Shown: positions 1 through 14,000 of the stretch, one piece after another | Position numbering within the stretch: position 1 is the stretch's first letter | How the letters are laid out: each line of letters starts with the position of its first letter | Assembly (NCBI GenBank): GCA_036245805.1 | Contig: BTRK01000006.1 | Span: 50,151,257-50,215,256, forward strand | DNA from: Pristionchus mayeri | Taxonomy: Eukaryota; Nematoda; Chromadorea; Rhabditida; Neodiplogasteridae | Length of the DNA: 64,000 nucleotides | Direction of reading: 5' to 3' | Translations under genes and position numbers: made by a program | Notes under the pieces: model-generated | Seen by the model: the letters and a program-made list of their open reading frames with translations, nothing else | What the model was told of the DNA's origin: nothing | The model's database searches: none

Positions 1-553
1 ACTAGGGGAGAGGAAGAGAGAGATTATTTGACCCCTCTTTCCTTCTCTCTCCATCTAATATTTATTTCCCCCTCGATATCCCACTGGGCCTCGATGTTCT
101 ATATGTCAAATAGATGGGAAGAAAGAAAGGGAGATATCTAATGCAGTCTCGCCCTCCATCATCAAAGAGAGACTCGAATGTCGAACAGCGGCAAGGTATT
201 TATTACACATTGGGAGGAGCCCAAATATACTGCCTAGCGAGAGGAGATTACTCCTGGGGAGGGGACAGTTGCTTCTTCCCCGCTTGTCACAGATAGATTT
301 AGAAGAGCGAGATCTAGATATTCGATAGGTTGTAATCAGAGAGGAGACTAGCATTGGAATATATCAATCTCCAGACAGTTGTCACGAGATCTTTTAGGAA
401 ACTAATATTATTCTAACATTCAATTAGCGTGGAGAAATGGCACATTAAATAACACATTTTCGTTAGCATTGTTCTAACACGTGCTCGTTGTCGAAGACGG
501 GATATGGTTTAACCATAAACTTTTAGTTAGCCAAAATAAGACAATTTGCTCAC
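1..553. other. No gene seen; probable intron of the gene at 554-4351
   Basis: The last exon visible of the minus-strand gene ends at 554 with a GTGAGC donor, so this stretch is probably its next intron. I find no coding-like continuation between 1 and 553. The short open frames here have neither acceptors nor biased composition. Confidence 0.5.
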
Positions 554-3500
554 CTTGACCATGTACTCGATGAGCTCAGCATCTAGCTCGTCACCGATGA
601 GTTTCGGCCTGCCCCGTCCTCTGCCTCTCAAGAACGACGGCGTCGTCGGCGTACCCGGCGTGCAGTCCATCTGCAATACTCGACCTAATCTTTGATCGCT
701 CATATCCCCACTGCCCTTCACGAATAGTGTGATGGTTTTGCATTGAACACTATTCTAAAAGCTTTCTGGACGCTAAGCTCATCCACTCAATGTTCTTCAT
801 GAATAGGATGATGTCGCATTGAACACTACGCTAAGCTAACTAGTAAGTGGAGAAATTATGTCGGATGTTCAATAAATGCGCATTATCTTCTCACATTCTT
901 CAGGGGCGACTCGAGTCCATCAGCAGTTGAGGGAGTCGAGTCCTTGCTGAGGGTGAGGTTCGGGGGAACGCCCAGCGGAACTCCCAGCGCGACTGCTGCT
1001 GCGACCTGTAATTAGCATAATTAATAAATAAGCAAAATTAAAAGAACAATTAGAATAATTAATAGGTATATTTTCTAGTTTCGTCAACGAATCGAATAGT
1101 GTCTTTATGACAATATACTTGATCCCCTAGCAGAAGCAGCATAAGTTATAACGCGAAATTAATCTCTCACCGTGTCCTGCATGTTATTCTGCTGCTTGAT
1201 CTTGGTCAATTTTCGCTGGTAGTAAGCGGCGACCGAGGGCGGGATGCCGAACTTGCGCGCCGCCTGAATAATAATATTTTGTGGTTCAGGAAGATGCTAT
1301 TTATTCTTTAGAGTAACGAGAGTTTGTGGTTTGAGATACGGTAGTTACAGTAGCTCTCAAAGGATACGATAGCTCTCAGTAGATACGGTAACTCAATAGA
1401 AACGGTAGCTCTCAGACGCTTACCTGCGCCGCTCCGTGGAAGGAGGCGTACTCCGCGACGATCTTCTTCTCTTCGGGTGTGCAGTACTTGGACTTGCGCC
1501 CGCCATGGTTCTGCTCTGAAATGAATGGTCGTTGATATTTGATCTTTGAGCATTTGCACTATTAACGATGATATAATGATTATATCGAATTCATGTGTTC
1601 TTGAGCATCCCTTTTACCGTAATCATCCTATTTTGTAATTTTCGATTGCACCACATTTTGCAATCCCTCGACCGGTTCGTGACCCGCTCCGTTTGACTCG
1701 TCATTACAAATTGTGTGTACCGTACTTTCCTCTCTCTCTCACGATCTTGCCGATATAATGGAAAGAAGACGCGAGCCCTCGATCATATTTGTGCATTCTC
1801 AATTCAACCATCTCTCTCGCATGGGGAGGAGTTGACCCCTGGCGTCTCTCGATTCGCCCTTGTCTCTAGCTTCTAGCTATGGAGGCAAACACAAATGGAC
1901 GACCGTCGCGCGATTCTCAATGTATTTATGGTTGAAGAAGGAGAGAGAGAGAGAGATTCGGCTAGAAGAAAGATGGGTATGAAGCTGTAGGAGTGGGTGA
2001 GAGACAGATCGGCAGAGATCGGGAAAAGAAGAAGAGCCGAGCGGGTGGCATATAGTAAAGCTGCTTGACCTCGGCCCTCGAGGAAGAACAGAAAGGATGC
2101 GCGAGATTAATCTAACAATATGCCCGTGTTCCGAAAGGGTCCTGATGTATGAAGGGATACCCGCACTTTGTCCTTACTTATCCGCAATACCAATCGGGTT
2201 ATGCGCTCATATGTTGAGAAAGGATTTCCATCAGAAGTTGCCCCATATCGCCTCTTAGCAACAGACTGAAATGTAGCGAACCTGCGAATGGATTAACGGA
2301 AGTCGAATTGGAGATCGTCTGAAGCACCGCCGGGTTGGCGCCGTTCTGCAGGATCTGGCTGAGCATCGACGCGGCGATGTCGGCGTCCGACTTCTGGAGC
2401 TCCTTGATCACCGACACCTCCTTGCTCTGAAAACTTCATGTTTACTCTTCTGAAATTTTAAGCCGCAAATCCCCCGGTTAGTCATGCATTTACTCAATTT
2501 ACGCGCCAGGCACTAGAAAGGCACTGGAAGTGCACGACTAGTGCAGCTATATTCGAAAATATACTTTGGCACAAAATGTAGTCAATCAAACTTTGCGTCT
2601 CACCTCTCCCTCCGTTGATGTCGATCCGTTCTCGCTGGGAGTTGCCTCCTCGGCTTTGATGGGCGTCTGGGGAGCGACGACGGCTCGCTGAATGCCGCCC
2701 GAGTTGAGGATCTTGATGCCGTTAGCGATGGGAATAGCGACAGGCGTTGCAGAAGGGTGCTGCACGAGCTGCTGCGGCAGCTGCAGCTGGAACTGCGGCA
2801 CGCCAGAGGCTGCCGGTGCTGCGGGTGCTGCAGGATGTGCTGCTGCAGCTGCTTGCTGCCGGACCAGCTGCTCCTGCTGCTGCTGTCGCATGACCTCGAT
2901 GCAGGTCGGGCAGGGGCATCGGGGCAGCCGGAAAGCGCCCATGATCATGTTCATCTGCAAGAAACGCACTGTAAATCGAAATTTGGCGACATCTGGCCCC
3001 GTTTCGAGGACTGTTTCAAGTCCTCCTATTTATGACAGAGTTCCCAATGCAATGCCGGGTGCCCCCCTCTCCCTTTCCTCATATTGCAATAATAAATCTA
3101 AAGGAAAGGGAGCGGTAAATCCTTTGAAGTCGAATGGATAAAGTTTTCCTTCCCTATGTTTACAACAAAATCGATGTCGACAAGCGAGAGTTGCTTGTCA
3201 ACTTTTTCTGCGTATGGCCTTTTTGTTCTCGGCCTCTTTCAATCGTGTCTCTTCGACTTCGCAATCAGTAGCGCAAACATGCGCCTATTTAATGGTGACT
3301 CGCACATTTCAATGCGATTTCGTGCATCAGAAAGGGTTGAAATCGGAGCCGTAAGGTCAGAGGGCGAGCGCGCGCGTTCTCAGCAGGGAGGATGAAAGGA
3401 GATACTCGAGAGAGTGAAGGTTCAGGAGGAATTATCGATTGGTCACCTGATGGGAAAGTGCTGTGCACTGCTTCTGAAGCGTGGACACTTCCAGCGCCAA

Positions 3501-4351
3501 TTTGGAGTTGGATGGAAGACATTCGTCCTCGTCCATTATCGATCCCTTCTGCAATGAGATGAATTAAATTTGAGTCATAGAGACCACTCAGCCACCCTCC
3601 CCCCACCCCTACTCCCCCATTCGTATTAGACTATTCGATATTATTATGCGTCCCATCTATCCCTTCTGGAGGTCAATGGTGCCATTCGTTCCCTTCGTTC
3701 GACATAATCAGATAATGAATGTCTGTGCCCAGCCTGCGCTCTCTTCCTTTCCCACACTCTCTCGCTCACTGAATCATTATGAATGTTGCAGGCAGGAGAG
3801 AGAGAGCTGACCCTCCCCCCTTTCCCTTCCCCCTCTTTCACTCATTTGCTATCCATCGTGAATATAAGATAGGACGATGGTGAATAGTGGGGCAAATGGG
3901 AAATATGGGAGTAATGTACAAGCGTCGTGCGCATGGAAATGTCGAAATTCGCAACTCTAAAAAGCTTCTCACGCGGGATAAAGTAGCAGACACGGGAAGT
4001 GGAAATGGAGCCCACGAGGGGGCAAAATTGATTGGAATCGGACAAGATTTATGAAATGAGAGGAGAGATATTCGGAGAGGAGGGAGAAACAGCAGCAAAT
4101 TGGTTTCCTTAGCGAGAGCCGAATATATCAACCATGGATTTCGATGAATCTACGCGGAAAAAGGGAAAGATCTCTCATTTTCGCGCCTTTTGAATTCTCG
4201 GAGATTTGATTCAGCATTTCTATGGCTACAGTCAGATACAGTAGTGGATACTGTAGAACTGTAGATACTGAAGACTTACATCGGTGGGCGTTTGTGAGTC
4301 CTCTTTTCCGTTCGAACCCTCCTCAACGATGTCCAGATCGTCGTCGCGCAT
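554..4351 (-). CDS. AT-hook / helix-turn-helix nuclear protein, 3' end outside window
   Basis: Eight phase-consistent exons: 4351-4280, 3548-3447, 2954-2604, 2426-2282, 1515-1424, 1263-1171, 1005-895 and 670-554, giving 361 residues before the window ends. The start ATG at 4351 directly follows a TTTCAG acceptor, as expected for spliced-leader trans-splicing. The N-terminus is acidic with a short helical stretch. Residues about 59-175 form a Cys-bearing segment (RCPCPTCIEV) followed by a Q/A/P-rich tract. Residues about 225-285 (motifs EEKKIVAEYASFHGAAQ and ARKFGIPPSVAAYYQRK) resemble a Psq/CENP-B type helix-turn-helix. An AT-hook (RGRGRGRPK, 337-345) then leads into GDELDAELIEYMVK. This composition points to a sequence-specific DNA-binding protein in the nucleus; that is inference. 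I do not recognise the individual gene. Introns are 0.1-0.8 kb. Confidence 0.72.
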
Positions 4352-7201
4352 CTGAAATCGGGATCGAAGATGACGATGAACGACGAAAAGCCGTAGAAAT
4401 GATTACAATTAGGAAAACGATGCGACGGCTTCTTCATTTTAATGCATGATTTTCGAAATTCAACTGATCGACAAGAGTTGAAAATTGAAGATATGACTTG
4501 CTCAACTCTTGACATGGGCGCGCTGGTCACAAGCCGGCCAGTCAACGGAAGGTCGAACAAAAGGGGAATAGGAAAGGAGGGAGATGGGAGGTTTTAGTGT
4601 TTGCTCAAATACAAGAAGAGAATCGAGAATAGGGGGACTCGCGTTGACAGAAAGGAGAGCGAGGGAGTAGTGGACAGTGCGAGAGCAGTACCGTTACTCC
4701 ACCTGAGGGCGGAGGGCACGAAACTGGACGGTCAAGCAAACTAACCTGCGATCGGACTCATTTACGCCCATTCAGAAGGGTCAGCGGGGAGAAGAAGAGT
4801 GAGAAAGAAGCCTGTTGAGGTAAACACGCGAGCTCTAATGAAGTGCTAATGGTAAGAGGCCTAGATGATGAGACGAGTGATAATGATCATACATCTCGTC
4901 TTGGCATATGTTCGAGTTCCGCATGATACGATCAGTGATATCAACGGCGCACAAAAAAATTGGTTAGATACTCGCTTTATTTTGCACTTGCTCGACCGGT
5001 CAAATAGCGGCATCCTTTCTTGAAGTCTACCCAGCGCTAGAAGAAGGAACGGTCAGCAAAGGGTTGTCAGAAAGGGCGGCTGATCGATGGATCTAAGCTC
5101 AAATGGCAGAAATGTTCGAGTGACCCTCTCCTCCTCTCTCTCCTTCTCTCACCCTATCTCTCCCTGTTCCCCTAACCGTCCGCGCTCTCCCTAAACCGCA
5201 CACTCTCTCTTCCAACAATAATAATAAGACTCTGTGCTCTGCGAGTCTATTTGAGAACCTCCCGGTGAATATGCAAATGTGGGCGGGAGAACGGAATGAT
5301 ATATGAAAAATAGATGTTTACAGCGTTGGGGGTGCATCTGTGGTTTCCTTTGTAAAAATACGAAAATCAGTGCAGGAAACCTTTCTCACAATAGGACAAA
5401 AAGTAAGAGCGCGTGATTGAAGGGAGGATTCGAAAATTTCGCTTCGCACAAGTCAAACAAATTGAAAAGACGAGGGGGGAGGAGTGGCTGGAAGAAGAAT
5501 GGTGAATCAGAGAGACAGAGTGGTCAACTCGAGAGTGAAGGACAACCGCTTCTCAAAGACTAAATGAATCACATTGACCGCCGTCGTTTGCGGATTTCAA
5601 ATGGAACCAGACCCACGCAAAGAATCCTATATAAACATGTTCACTCGAGGGGCCGGTGTTGACTTGATTTCTTCTATTCCCACCTTCTTCCTCCCCCCGC
5701 TCAGTTTCATAGTCTACTGGATCTCCCTATAGCGCGTGCTTTCTCCATCTCCCTCCACCCTTTTCAACCAACCCCCCCCCCTCCTTGCTCAGATAATGTT
5801 GGGTACGCATACATTTGAAATGCGCACAGAATCGTGGAAAAGAGAGGAGAAAGAGGGTACCAAAGGGATCGAAATTCATAGTCAATTGGGCGCGAGGACT
5901 AGATGAGGTTGCTAGGGGCAAATGAGTGCCCTCATTTGGGCCAGCCGAATAAGGTACGGTAGATGTAGTCGGGCTTTAGACTACCGTATGCCTACTTTTG
6001 AGAGAATAGTTTCCAAGTGGCTCGAGTATCGAGATTGCTCAAAGCGCTGCCGCTCGGGTCAACTGCGCTTTACATAAATGAGGGGTCAAAGGAAGGAAGG
6101 AAAGGGGAAGAGAATCGAATATGCGCGCAGCTGTCCAAGCGTTCCAATCCCCCTATCTCAATGTAATAAAAGATGGGCCACCTCTCGATCTATTCCCATA
6201 GCCTCCTTAAATCTTTGAGCATTTGCCATTATTCGAGAAAAGATACTACGGTATATGCATTCTCTAGCATATTCATCGGTCGTTAAAGTAAGTTTAAAAA
6301 AGTATCTATTACTCGAATTTCGGTTGCTACTCTAGGAGAAGGAATGTACCGTTTCCAACTACTCAAATATTACGAATTTCGTGCGATGGAGAAAGAGTGG
6401 GTGAGCGAGAGAAATGAAAGGTCGACAAGTCGTCGGGTTGTGTTTGAGAGATTAGCAAACAGACTATTCAACGAGAATTGATTGTATTGTGGAAAAAGCG
6501 CGGAGTCGAGATAGATGGATAGGAAAAATGGAAAGTGGGAGCAGGGTGCGTTTTTCGACGCATATTTCATCGCAATCGAGAAATTGTTTAGGCGCGCCTC
6601 TAAAAGACGTTTCGAAAAATGTGTGCTTGGAGAGCTATGTATGACACGCGGGGAGATACCGTATAGCTGCGAGTGTGTATTGGCGAGTGGATAATCGGTC
6701 AGAATGCGCCGCTAAGAGTGACAAGAAAAGAGTAAAGTGTCCTCTTTTTTAATATTACACACTTTCTCAAACCCCTCTGCTTCTTTTACTCACCCGTTTC
6801 GCAACAAATGCTTTGAAATTTTTTCAGCCCACTCTCTCATCCCGACTCTTCGCACGAGTTTGAGGCGCAATGTCAGAGACTTACAGCAGCAATATATCGC
6901 GATCGGTGCAGACCTTGGGGCGCAAAAGCGAATTCGAAATGTGCAATTGGGTTGGCATGTGAATTGAGAGGAAAATGAGTATAGAGAGGCAGGGGAAGAC
7001 AAGGTCAGGCAGCAGGAACAAGGAGGAAGGAGGTATAAGTGAATAATCGACCCCTTGCTTAATTGTCACTTTAGAGCAGACAATAGATGAGATTAGAGAT
7101 GCAGAAGGACTCGTTAGAGGCAGCAAGCAAATCGCCAGATGGGAGACCTGATTGTTAAGGAGTATTCAATATTCGGGTAATCGCCGCTTGATTATCCATG
7201 G

Positions 7202-7287
7202 CACTAGGTCCGATGAGAACTATGACGTCATGCGGCCTATGATACCTTAAAAGCCGCATGACGTCATAGTTCTCATCCGACCTAGTG
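7202..7287. repeat. Foldback element, CACTAGG family
   Basis: Near-perfect 86-bp inverted repeat. The left end CACTAGGTCCGATGAGAAC is mirrored by the right end, and both arms contain TATGACGTCATGCGGC. The central loop is short. Related copies lie at 10171-10207 (half only) and 52544-52667 (diverged). No target duplication is obvious here. Confidence 0.8.
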
Positions 7288-9619
7288 TCTTCTCAACTCT
7301 CGAATGGTCAATTCGTGTGAGATTAAGCGAAATGAGGAGACAATTACCCGAATTTTGTGGTCTATTATTGAGCACGCGCTCTCCTGTCGATTAAACTATT
7401 TATTCGTCGTTTTCTTTGTCAGTCGAAATCGACGACACACAAAGGACTATCGACTACAGTAACGATTAGTCAACATCTCTCTATTTATTCAGCGGGGAGG
7501 ACTACATTGCGTAATTTGCTGCTGTGGAAAAGTCGAAAATAGAATACGAAATTCGAGTAATCGTCTCTTCATTCTGCACACTCTCTCTCTCCATCTCGAG
7601 AAGTTAGAAAACGCATCGTATAAGGAAACAATTTTCCAATTTCTCACTCGAATCGTAAACATCGGCGCTTCTAACTTAAAGATGCCGAGGAAAGACATAA
7701 ATCGAGCGGGCATATTCTTCCTCCTTCTCGTTCCATTCAGAAACACGGCACGGAATTGGCCCCCGCTCTCTCTCTCCTTCCTAACACGCAAATAAATCTG
7801 AGAAATAAATAGAGGAGGAACGAGGGGGAGTCGGTCCCTATCTGATCCGTAATATATCTCAAACCAGGCGGAATAGTTTGAAATATCTAGATGCGGCGGA
7901 CAACTAAGTTTCGTTCTCGATATCTCCCTCCTTTTTTCCCTTTTGCAGCGAGCTCCGTGCCGAAAATTGTGTGTCGGATATATCGAATTTTTTAAACTAA
8001 AATAGCTACGAAATGTGTTTACTACGAGCAAAATTGAGGAGGACTGACGAAGAGGAGGAAGGCAAATGGATGAGAGAGAGAGAGAGCAGAAATTACATAG
8101 AATGTCGAAATAGGTTGCGTTAGTGGAGCGAATTCATGTGAGCGCAATTCGAAATTGAGGAAAAGCGAGCAAAATGTGGGAAATTGAGAAAGAAAACTAG
8201 CGCCGGGGCCGGGCCGGGCACTATTTCCAAAAGCGGCGGTCGTCTAAAATAGACGAGTGTTGTTTATCGTATGCTTGAGTGGGGCGAGCAGCAGGTAAAA
8301 ATGGGTATGTATAGTGCCAGATTGTCCCAGCGATCTAAGGCCAATTGATATTTGCCTCAATCTGCAGCCTGCTAATGAAAATGCCAATTTTCGCGAATTC
8401 GGCGGACATTCGAGAGCCCGAAATTTGGCGCAGACATACAAGGTCAATATTTCTATCTGCACACACTCTCGCATTCTAGCAGCCTTCCGAGAAAGGGGAA
8501 AATATATATATTTCAGTTTGCCTCCTCTGCTGACACATTCGAAACACAAGCCGATTCGCATGAATCATTGCGCTTGATTTTGACAAATATGTGCAATTTC
8601 CTTCTCGAATCGCATCACTCTACTCCGAATGAAGGAAATCAGGAATGCGCAATAGTGTGTATGGAATAAAAACATACAATCAATCGTCCTCACTACTACT
8701 ACCGACTACCTCAATAATCATGTTCACTATTTTCGACGGCTGTTTTTAGTGTAAACACGAAATAAATCGACACAGCCCCATCGATTTCCCAAAATTTTAT
8801 TAGTTTCTGAGACGAACGAAGGGGAAAAGATTACATGCATGAGATTGTAGAGGACGAAATGAGATGCGAATAGACTCTCGGGCAACGGATAAAAAGTATG
8901 AGCAAAAATACGAGCAAAGAGAGGGCTTAGATTCGACAGATGTGACAGAAGGATGAATAGTACCATCGAATATGTGGATTGGAGACATCGAAAAGTGGGG
9001 GGGGGGAACAGAAGGTGCTCTCTCCCTTTCGCGTGCTCTCTCGCCTATCTACCCGGCTAGAAAGGGGAAGGCGCTGAGAGGGTTATGGAACCGATTAAGA
9101 GCAGGAGGCTGGCTGCCTATGACACATTGTCCGCGTCTGCCTGCCTCCTTCCCCCTCCCTCTGCCCGATACACATAATATATTCCATCTAACGAGCAGCA
9201 ACATCGAATTGAGGGAGAAGAGACGGGGGAAAGGAATCCTCCTACGAATCGAAACGGATAAATAGAGCGGGAATCCGCAGGTTAGAATCACCTCAAAATC
9301 TACGAATCCGTGATTGAAAGGCTGATACTAGCAGGCTTTAGGCGTCGTAATTCTGAATTTGTGCCTAATTCAGATTTGCTCATCGGCGCCTCTCCTAGGC
9401 TGACATTGACACCGAGAGGAAGTGAAAACATTGAGGAACTCTCTAAATTCTCGAAAAACATGTGTCCAGATTCGAGCAAAGATAGAGACAAGTGCGGGCC
9501 TCCTTATGGTGCTGTTTTCTAAGTGTGTTACCAATCTTATTCCCTCTTCGCTTTCTCACTCCAAAATGCAATATGAATAGACCGAGTGGTCGTGCCTGGA
9601 GGCGAGTAGTTAGAGATAG

Positions 9620-9715
9620 GAGGGGGGGGGGGGGAGGGGGGGGGGTGGAAGGGGAGGGGGAGAGGGGGGAGGGGAGGGGAGGGGGAGAGGAGGGGGCGGA
9701 GGGGAGGGTAGAGAG
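9620..9715 (+). repeat. G-rich low-complexity tract
   Basis: Almost pure G/A run with several uninterrupted stretches of five or more G, including one of 12. It could fold into G-quadruplexes. The ORFs crossing it are composition artefacts. Confidence 0.85.
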
Positions 9716-10170
9716 TGGACAAAGGGAGATTTACAGAATGTAAAATGAGCAGTTAAATGGCCTCGGGGATGCGAGGAGAGGAGTCATCCAAATCGCCCCC
9801 GAGTTGAGAAATATAGTGGACAGAACTACTTTTGCATGCACGTGTTGTGAAAGAAAAAGGGGGAAAATGACACGAGAAAAAAGGAGAATGTTATCATGCA
9901 TTAAAATTGTTATCTATTTCATTTCGATTTGATTGCGTCCTCGCTATATTGTTTGCGCGTTTTTGTGCAGAAATAAAGAAGATTGGGGGATGAAAGGAGC
10001 GGAGGAATTGGAGGAAAGCTCGCGGAGAGTTCAAGCGGCCAAGTGCAATGTGCAATATGTGCCTGAGAAAGTGCGAACACGCATCTACATTGTCTTTGTC
10101 TGTAGGTAGATTTGAGTTAAAAGGGCAATTAACTGCATGTCTGCACATGATCTGCTCTGATATATCAAAG

Positions 10171-10207
10171 GCGGCATGACATCATAGTTCTCATCCGGCG
10201 TAGTGCC
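10171..10207. repeat. Half copy of the CACTAGG-family foldback
   Basis: Matches only the right arm of the 7202-7287 element (GCGGCATGACATCATAGTTC followed by TCATCCGGCGTAGTG). The left arm is absent, so this is a truncated or solo arm. Confidence 0.65.
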
Positions 10208-11023
10208 GTACAATTACGTGCAGCGCCCAAAATATAAATGTTGTAAATACGGAATGTCATGAATGAGATCAGCGACGGAAAATTCTAGTGTGTTTTGCAC
10301 GAAATCGCTGAATATTTTCGACGCGCTCTACTAGTTTTCGGAAATATTACACTGCTCCGATCTCGCAAAACTTTGGACAACAAGCTTGCTAGAGGCAAGA
10401 AGAAGAAGAAAACAGGGCGAACGAGAGTGGTACCAATCACCGACTCTCACACTCATTTCTATTCAATACCACTGCACAAAATTTGTTTTCTCCGTCGAAT
10501 TTTCGCGGCCATTTCGTGACAGAGAGAAAATGTGTGTATGAGCGATAGAACGAGAGCGATCGTATTTATTCATACCAACCAATTGAGAATGTTAATCACG
10601 CAGTTGATGTGCGATTCCCTATATATAAAATATCGGTAATTTGTGTGACATGTAAATATGGCTGTTGACTAACCCAGTGTGTAATACTAGAATAAGTTAG
10701 TTGCGAATTACACGATGTGTGATAGGAATTTGGAGGGGGTGACGCGTCAGGTATACATATTGACAATGAAATTCATGGTATTGCGAAGAATAGTATACTA
10801 CAAGGTCATCGTAACAAGGGGCAAAATAGCGCGCGAAAGAATCGAAATCTATTTCGAAAAGAAGAGGGGGAACGAGGGCATTGTCTTCCCCCGCTGTAAA
10901 ATAGGCTATTAGGATGGGCCAAGAGAGTTCATAAATGCGCGTAATGCATACTGAAGCAGGATTAGTCAAGAAAGAGTATGGGGCGAATCCTTATGTGCTC
11001 TACGACACATTAGGTTAGAACGA

Positions 11024-14000
11024 TTATTTGAAGCCGTTCTTGACGAATTTGTCTAGATTCCTGAGCTGAGTGGAGAGATAGGGGAAGTCGGTGAGGATCG
11101 CAATCTTCAGCGAGCCAATCATCCATTGCGCCTGCAAATGAAGACAATTATACCCTCTTGACACTCAATAAGTGCCCAAGACTTCCATTACAAAGTGTTT
11201 CGAATACAATTTCAACGCATTCTCTAATGACACAGCTAGAGGAAAAATGCATGAAACATGATTTCTTGTATGCTAATGTATGGAGAAACAACGTGCTGAT
11301 TCGATAATATGATATTGCAATTTCCTCGCCCACCTGAACGATGTCGTTGACAGTCCAAACCGCGACCCGCATGCCCTTCTCCCGCATCGCATTTACGTAA
11401 GCACTGTAATGGGCTTACCAAATATTTAATGTTGAATCTAATTTTGTCCGAACATTACCCATTTTAATGTTCACTCTGAGTGGTCGTAAAATCAGCACAA
11501 CTGCTCGTACTAACAGGGCGAATTTTGTGAGTACAACCAGTGCATATTGCATGCATAATGCGCTATTTTACGCTCGTTTTCGATGAATCTTCCTCGTTAC
11601 AAAAACATCGCATCTGTCACGGGACGTGGAGGAAGTGAATTCGAAAAATATATGTAAACATGGCAATTTTAGAGCGGCACTAGAAGGACTACGCAATATT
11701 TGAGCTGCGAATCACATGCAGATATGAGATTCGATGTAATCAATCGTTATTCATTCAGTCAACGTTTTCCATCTCTACTGCATCGTAATACTGCCGTAAA
11801 TTATGCAAAAAAGCGGTTTACGAAATCGAAAATCAACTGACGGGCAGATGTCTTTCTCGTTCGTCAGCAGCATATCGGCGCCGAGGAAAGTGGGCAGCCA
11901 GGTCTTGAGCATGAACAGGTAGACGGCATCCACGAAAGTTGCAGCGTGGTGAGAGAGACCGAAGTAGCGGGGAACCTGAACGATGTTAGGACGGTTAGAG
12001 TTTCTATTTTTGGTATTTTTAAATTGTTGATATATTTAGCGCGTGAACCCTATCCGACAGTACCACAGAATGGAAACATTCTCCTTACAACGATATTAAT
12101 AAATTGCCATCATCATATTTTCAAATGCATTTGTGCTCTTGTCGTTCTCTGGAGTCATCATTATCAATTAGCTCGGAATTAAAATGGGTATGCCTTCACT
12201 ACAATTATCGATGCTGCGTCAGAAGATCGAATCACATTTCGCTATTACACAATGCACACAATTGTAATCTTTCCTCTCGCTCGCTTTTTATCGCCTTGTT
12301 GATAACTATTTTCGATGGCTCAATTTTGCAGGGATGCAGAGAGAATAGATTGTATTGAAAGGTAAAGGTAAACATTGAATTGGAAATAAATGTGCAAAGA
12401 GTGACGATCAATGGGGCCCAATCTGTGTTTCCTTCTACGATAGTATCTCTATAAAAGATCTTAACGACTGTTGTGTTTTGCAAAAAATAACATTTCCACC
12501 CATCGGGTGCAAACGAGATGAGGAAATAATCACCCCTTCTAGTTAGTCGGTATTCTTTCAATTTACTCCTTAGCAAATCTTGAAATAATTCTTGCGCAAC
12601 TCTGAAACGCTCATATTTGCATAATCTTTGGGGCCAATTAAACATTTCCCAAACGCTCGATCTATAATTATGGATTTTTTTAAAATCACCTGGGCGTCGA
12701 GATCGGAGAAGGCGAAGAAGTGCTGACGCCATGTGAGCCCTGCAATACAATATCATTTCTGGTAGAACTGAACACCGCCAGGTAAATGGTCACTGAAGAT
12801 AGTACTAGAAAATCTCTACATCGTTTTCATGTCATGACAGCATTTTTTTTTCTCTGCATAATAATGTTTTAATCGTATTCTTGCTGCATACCAGTGAGTA
12901 TTCCGGGCGAGGCTCTCTTCACTTTGTAGATCACCCACGGGTAGAAGGAGCAGACGATGGCGCGATTGTAGAGGTTGTAGTCGGCGAACAGCTTCACGAT
13001 GATGCCTACCATCTGAAAGTATTTATCAGATAGGTTAGCGCGAAAATGAAATGCCTACTACAGTTTTGTTTGGATTTTTTTATCTTATAGCTCATATTTG
13101 CTTCAATTTAATCGTCATCAGTATTATTGGATACGAAAGACCTCGATAAATTGGCCATTGCAGGCTTCTTCGGACGATGTCACTTAAGTTTGAGAAAGTA
13201 AAGAACGAGGACCTTCTCCTCGTTCTTTATACTCTCACATCACAATTCCGTTTATAAAGTGTTCATCATGAAGAGAGAAAGAACTCTTGCAGTGCGCCGC
13301 AGAGGCTAATTTTTTTATTTTCTTCACACAATGCCTGGCAGAATTACGAAATTCGTCATTCACCTCATCCGAGTAGTCCTTGACGTCGAAGAGCATGCGG
13401 ATGTTGTTTTTGACGGAGAACTGGACGACTTCCTCCAGAGTGGGCACTCCCTCGCGGGGAACTGATCCCGAGACAGGAGATGAGCTGCAAAATTTGACAG
13501 TTGTCTTGGAACTCGACTGATCATTATAGGATCGAGTCTGCGTTCAGGAATATGAAGGGGCTTGAGAAAGAAAATTGATGGGCCTGTACCAAATATGGAA
13601 TAATTCAGTACACAGTTAAAATCAATTCAGGCTAAGATTGTGGGGTTATGCCGAATCTGATTACTTGTGTCTGGCAAACTTGGCTGCGAGGCTCGCAGCG
13701 CGGAGCTCGGTCAGCGTTTTCTCCCTCACGGGGCCTTGAAGAAGCAATTAATGCAAAAATAAACTTTCCAGTAAAACGAAAATCAACAAGCTATTATACC
13801 ACTGTATTAGAGGTAATTACTATTTTTGAAAACATGATATTTGCAAAAATCTACACAGATACATTGAATAAAACTAATGATTACAATGTTTGAATAATAA
13901 TTACAATTTCGAAAACAAAACGAAGTGATACACACCAGTGAGGTCGGTGGTCCTGTCCAGATTGTCGTCGTGCATGATGACGGCTATGCCGTCCTTCGAC

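Larger units (their letters stand above)
4352..11023. other. Large intergenic region, no gene supported
   Basis: This region separates the start of the AT-hook gene from the 3' end of the phosphodiesterase gene, both on the minus strand. It contains polypurine/polypyrimidine tracts, a G-run tract near 9.6 kb and two CACTAGG-family foldbacks. The longest open frame (minus, 7489-8031) has no splice context or recognisable domain and overlaps MITE-like sequence near 7.55 kb. It probably holds the upstream regulatory region of the AT-hook gene. A distant 5' exon cannot be excluded. Confidence 0.5.

Noticed and set aside
2692..3141. Cys-rich plus-strand frame opposite the AT-hook g exon
   Set aside because: The cysteines come from reading the complement of CAG/GCA repeats that encode the Gln/Ala tract of the minus-strand gene.
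7489..8031. 180-codon minus-strand open frame
   Set aside because: No acceptor or donor context, no domain, mixed composition, and it overlaps MITE-like sequence near 7.55 kb. In A/T-moderate DNA a frame this long can arise by chance.
9492..9743. Gly/Arg-rich frame across the G tract
   Set aside because: Pure product of the low-complexity G/A run.
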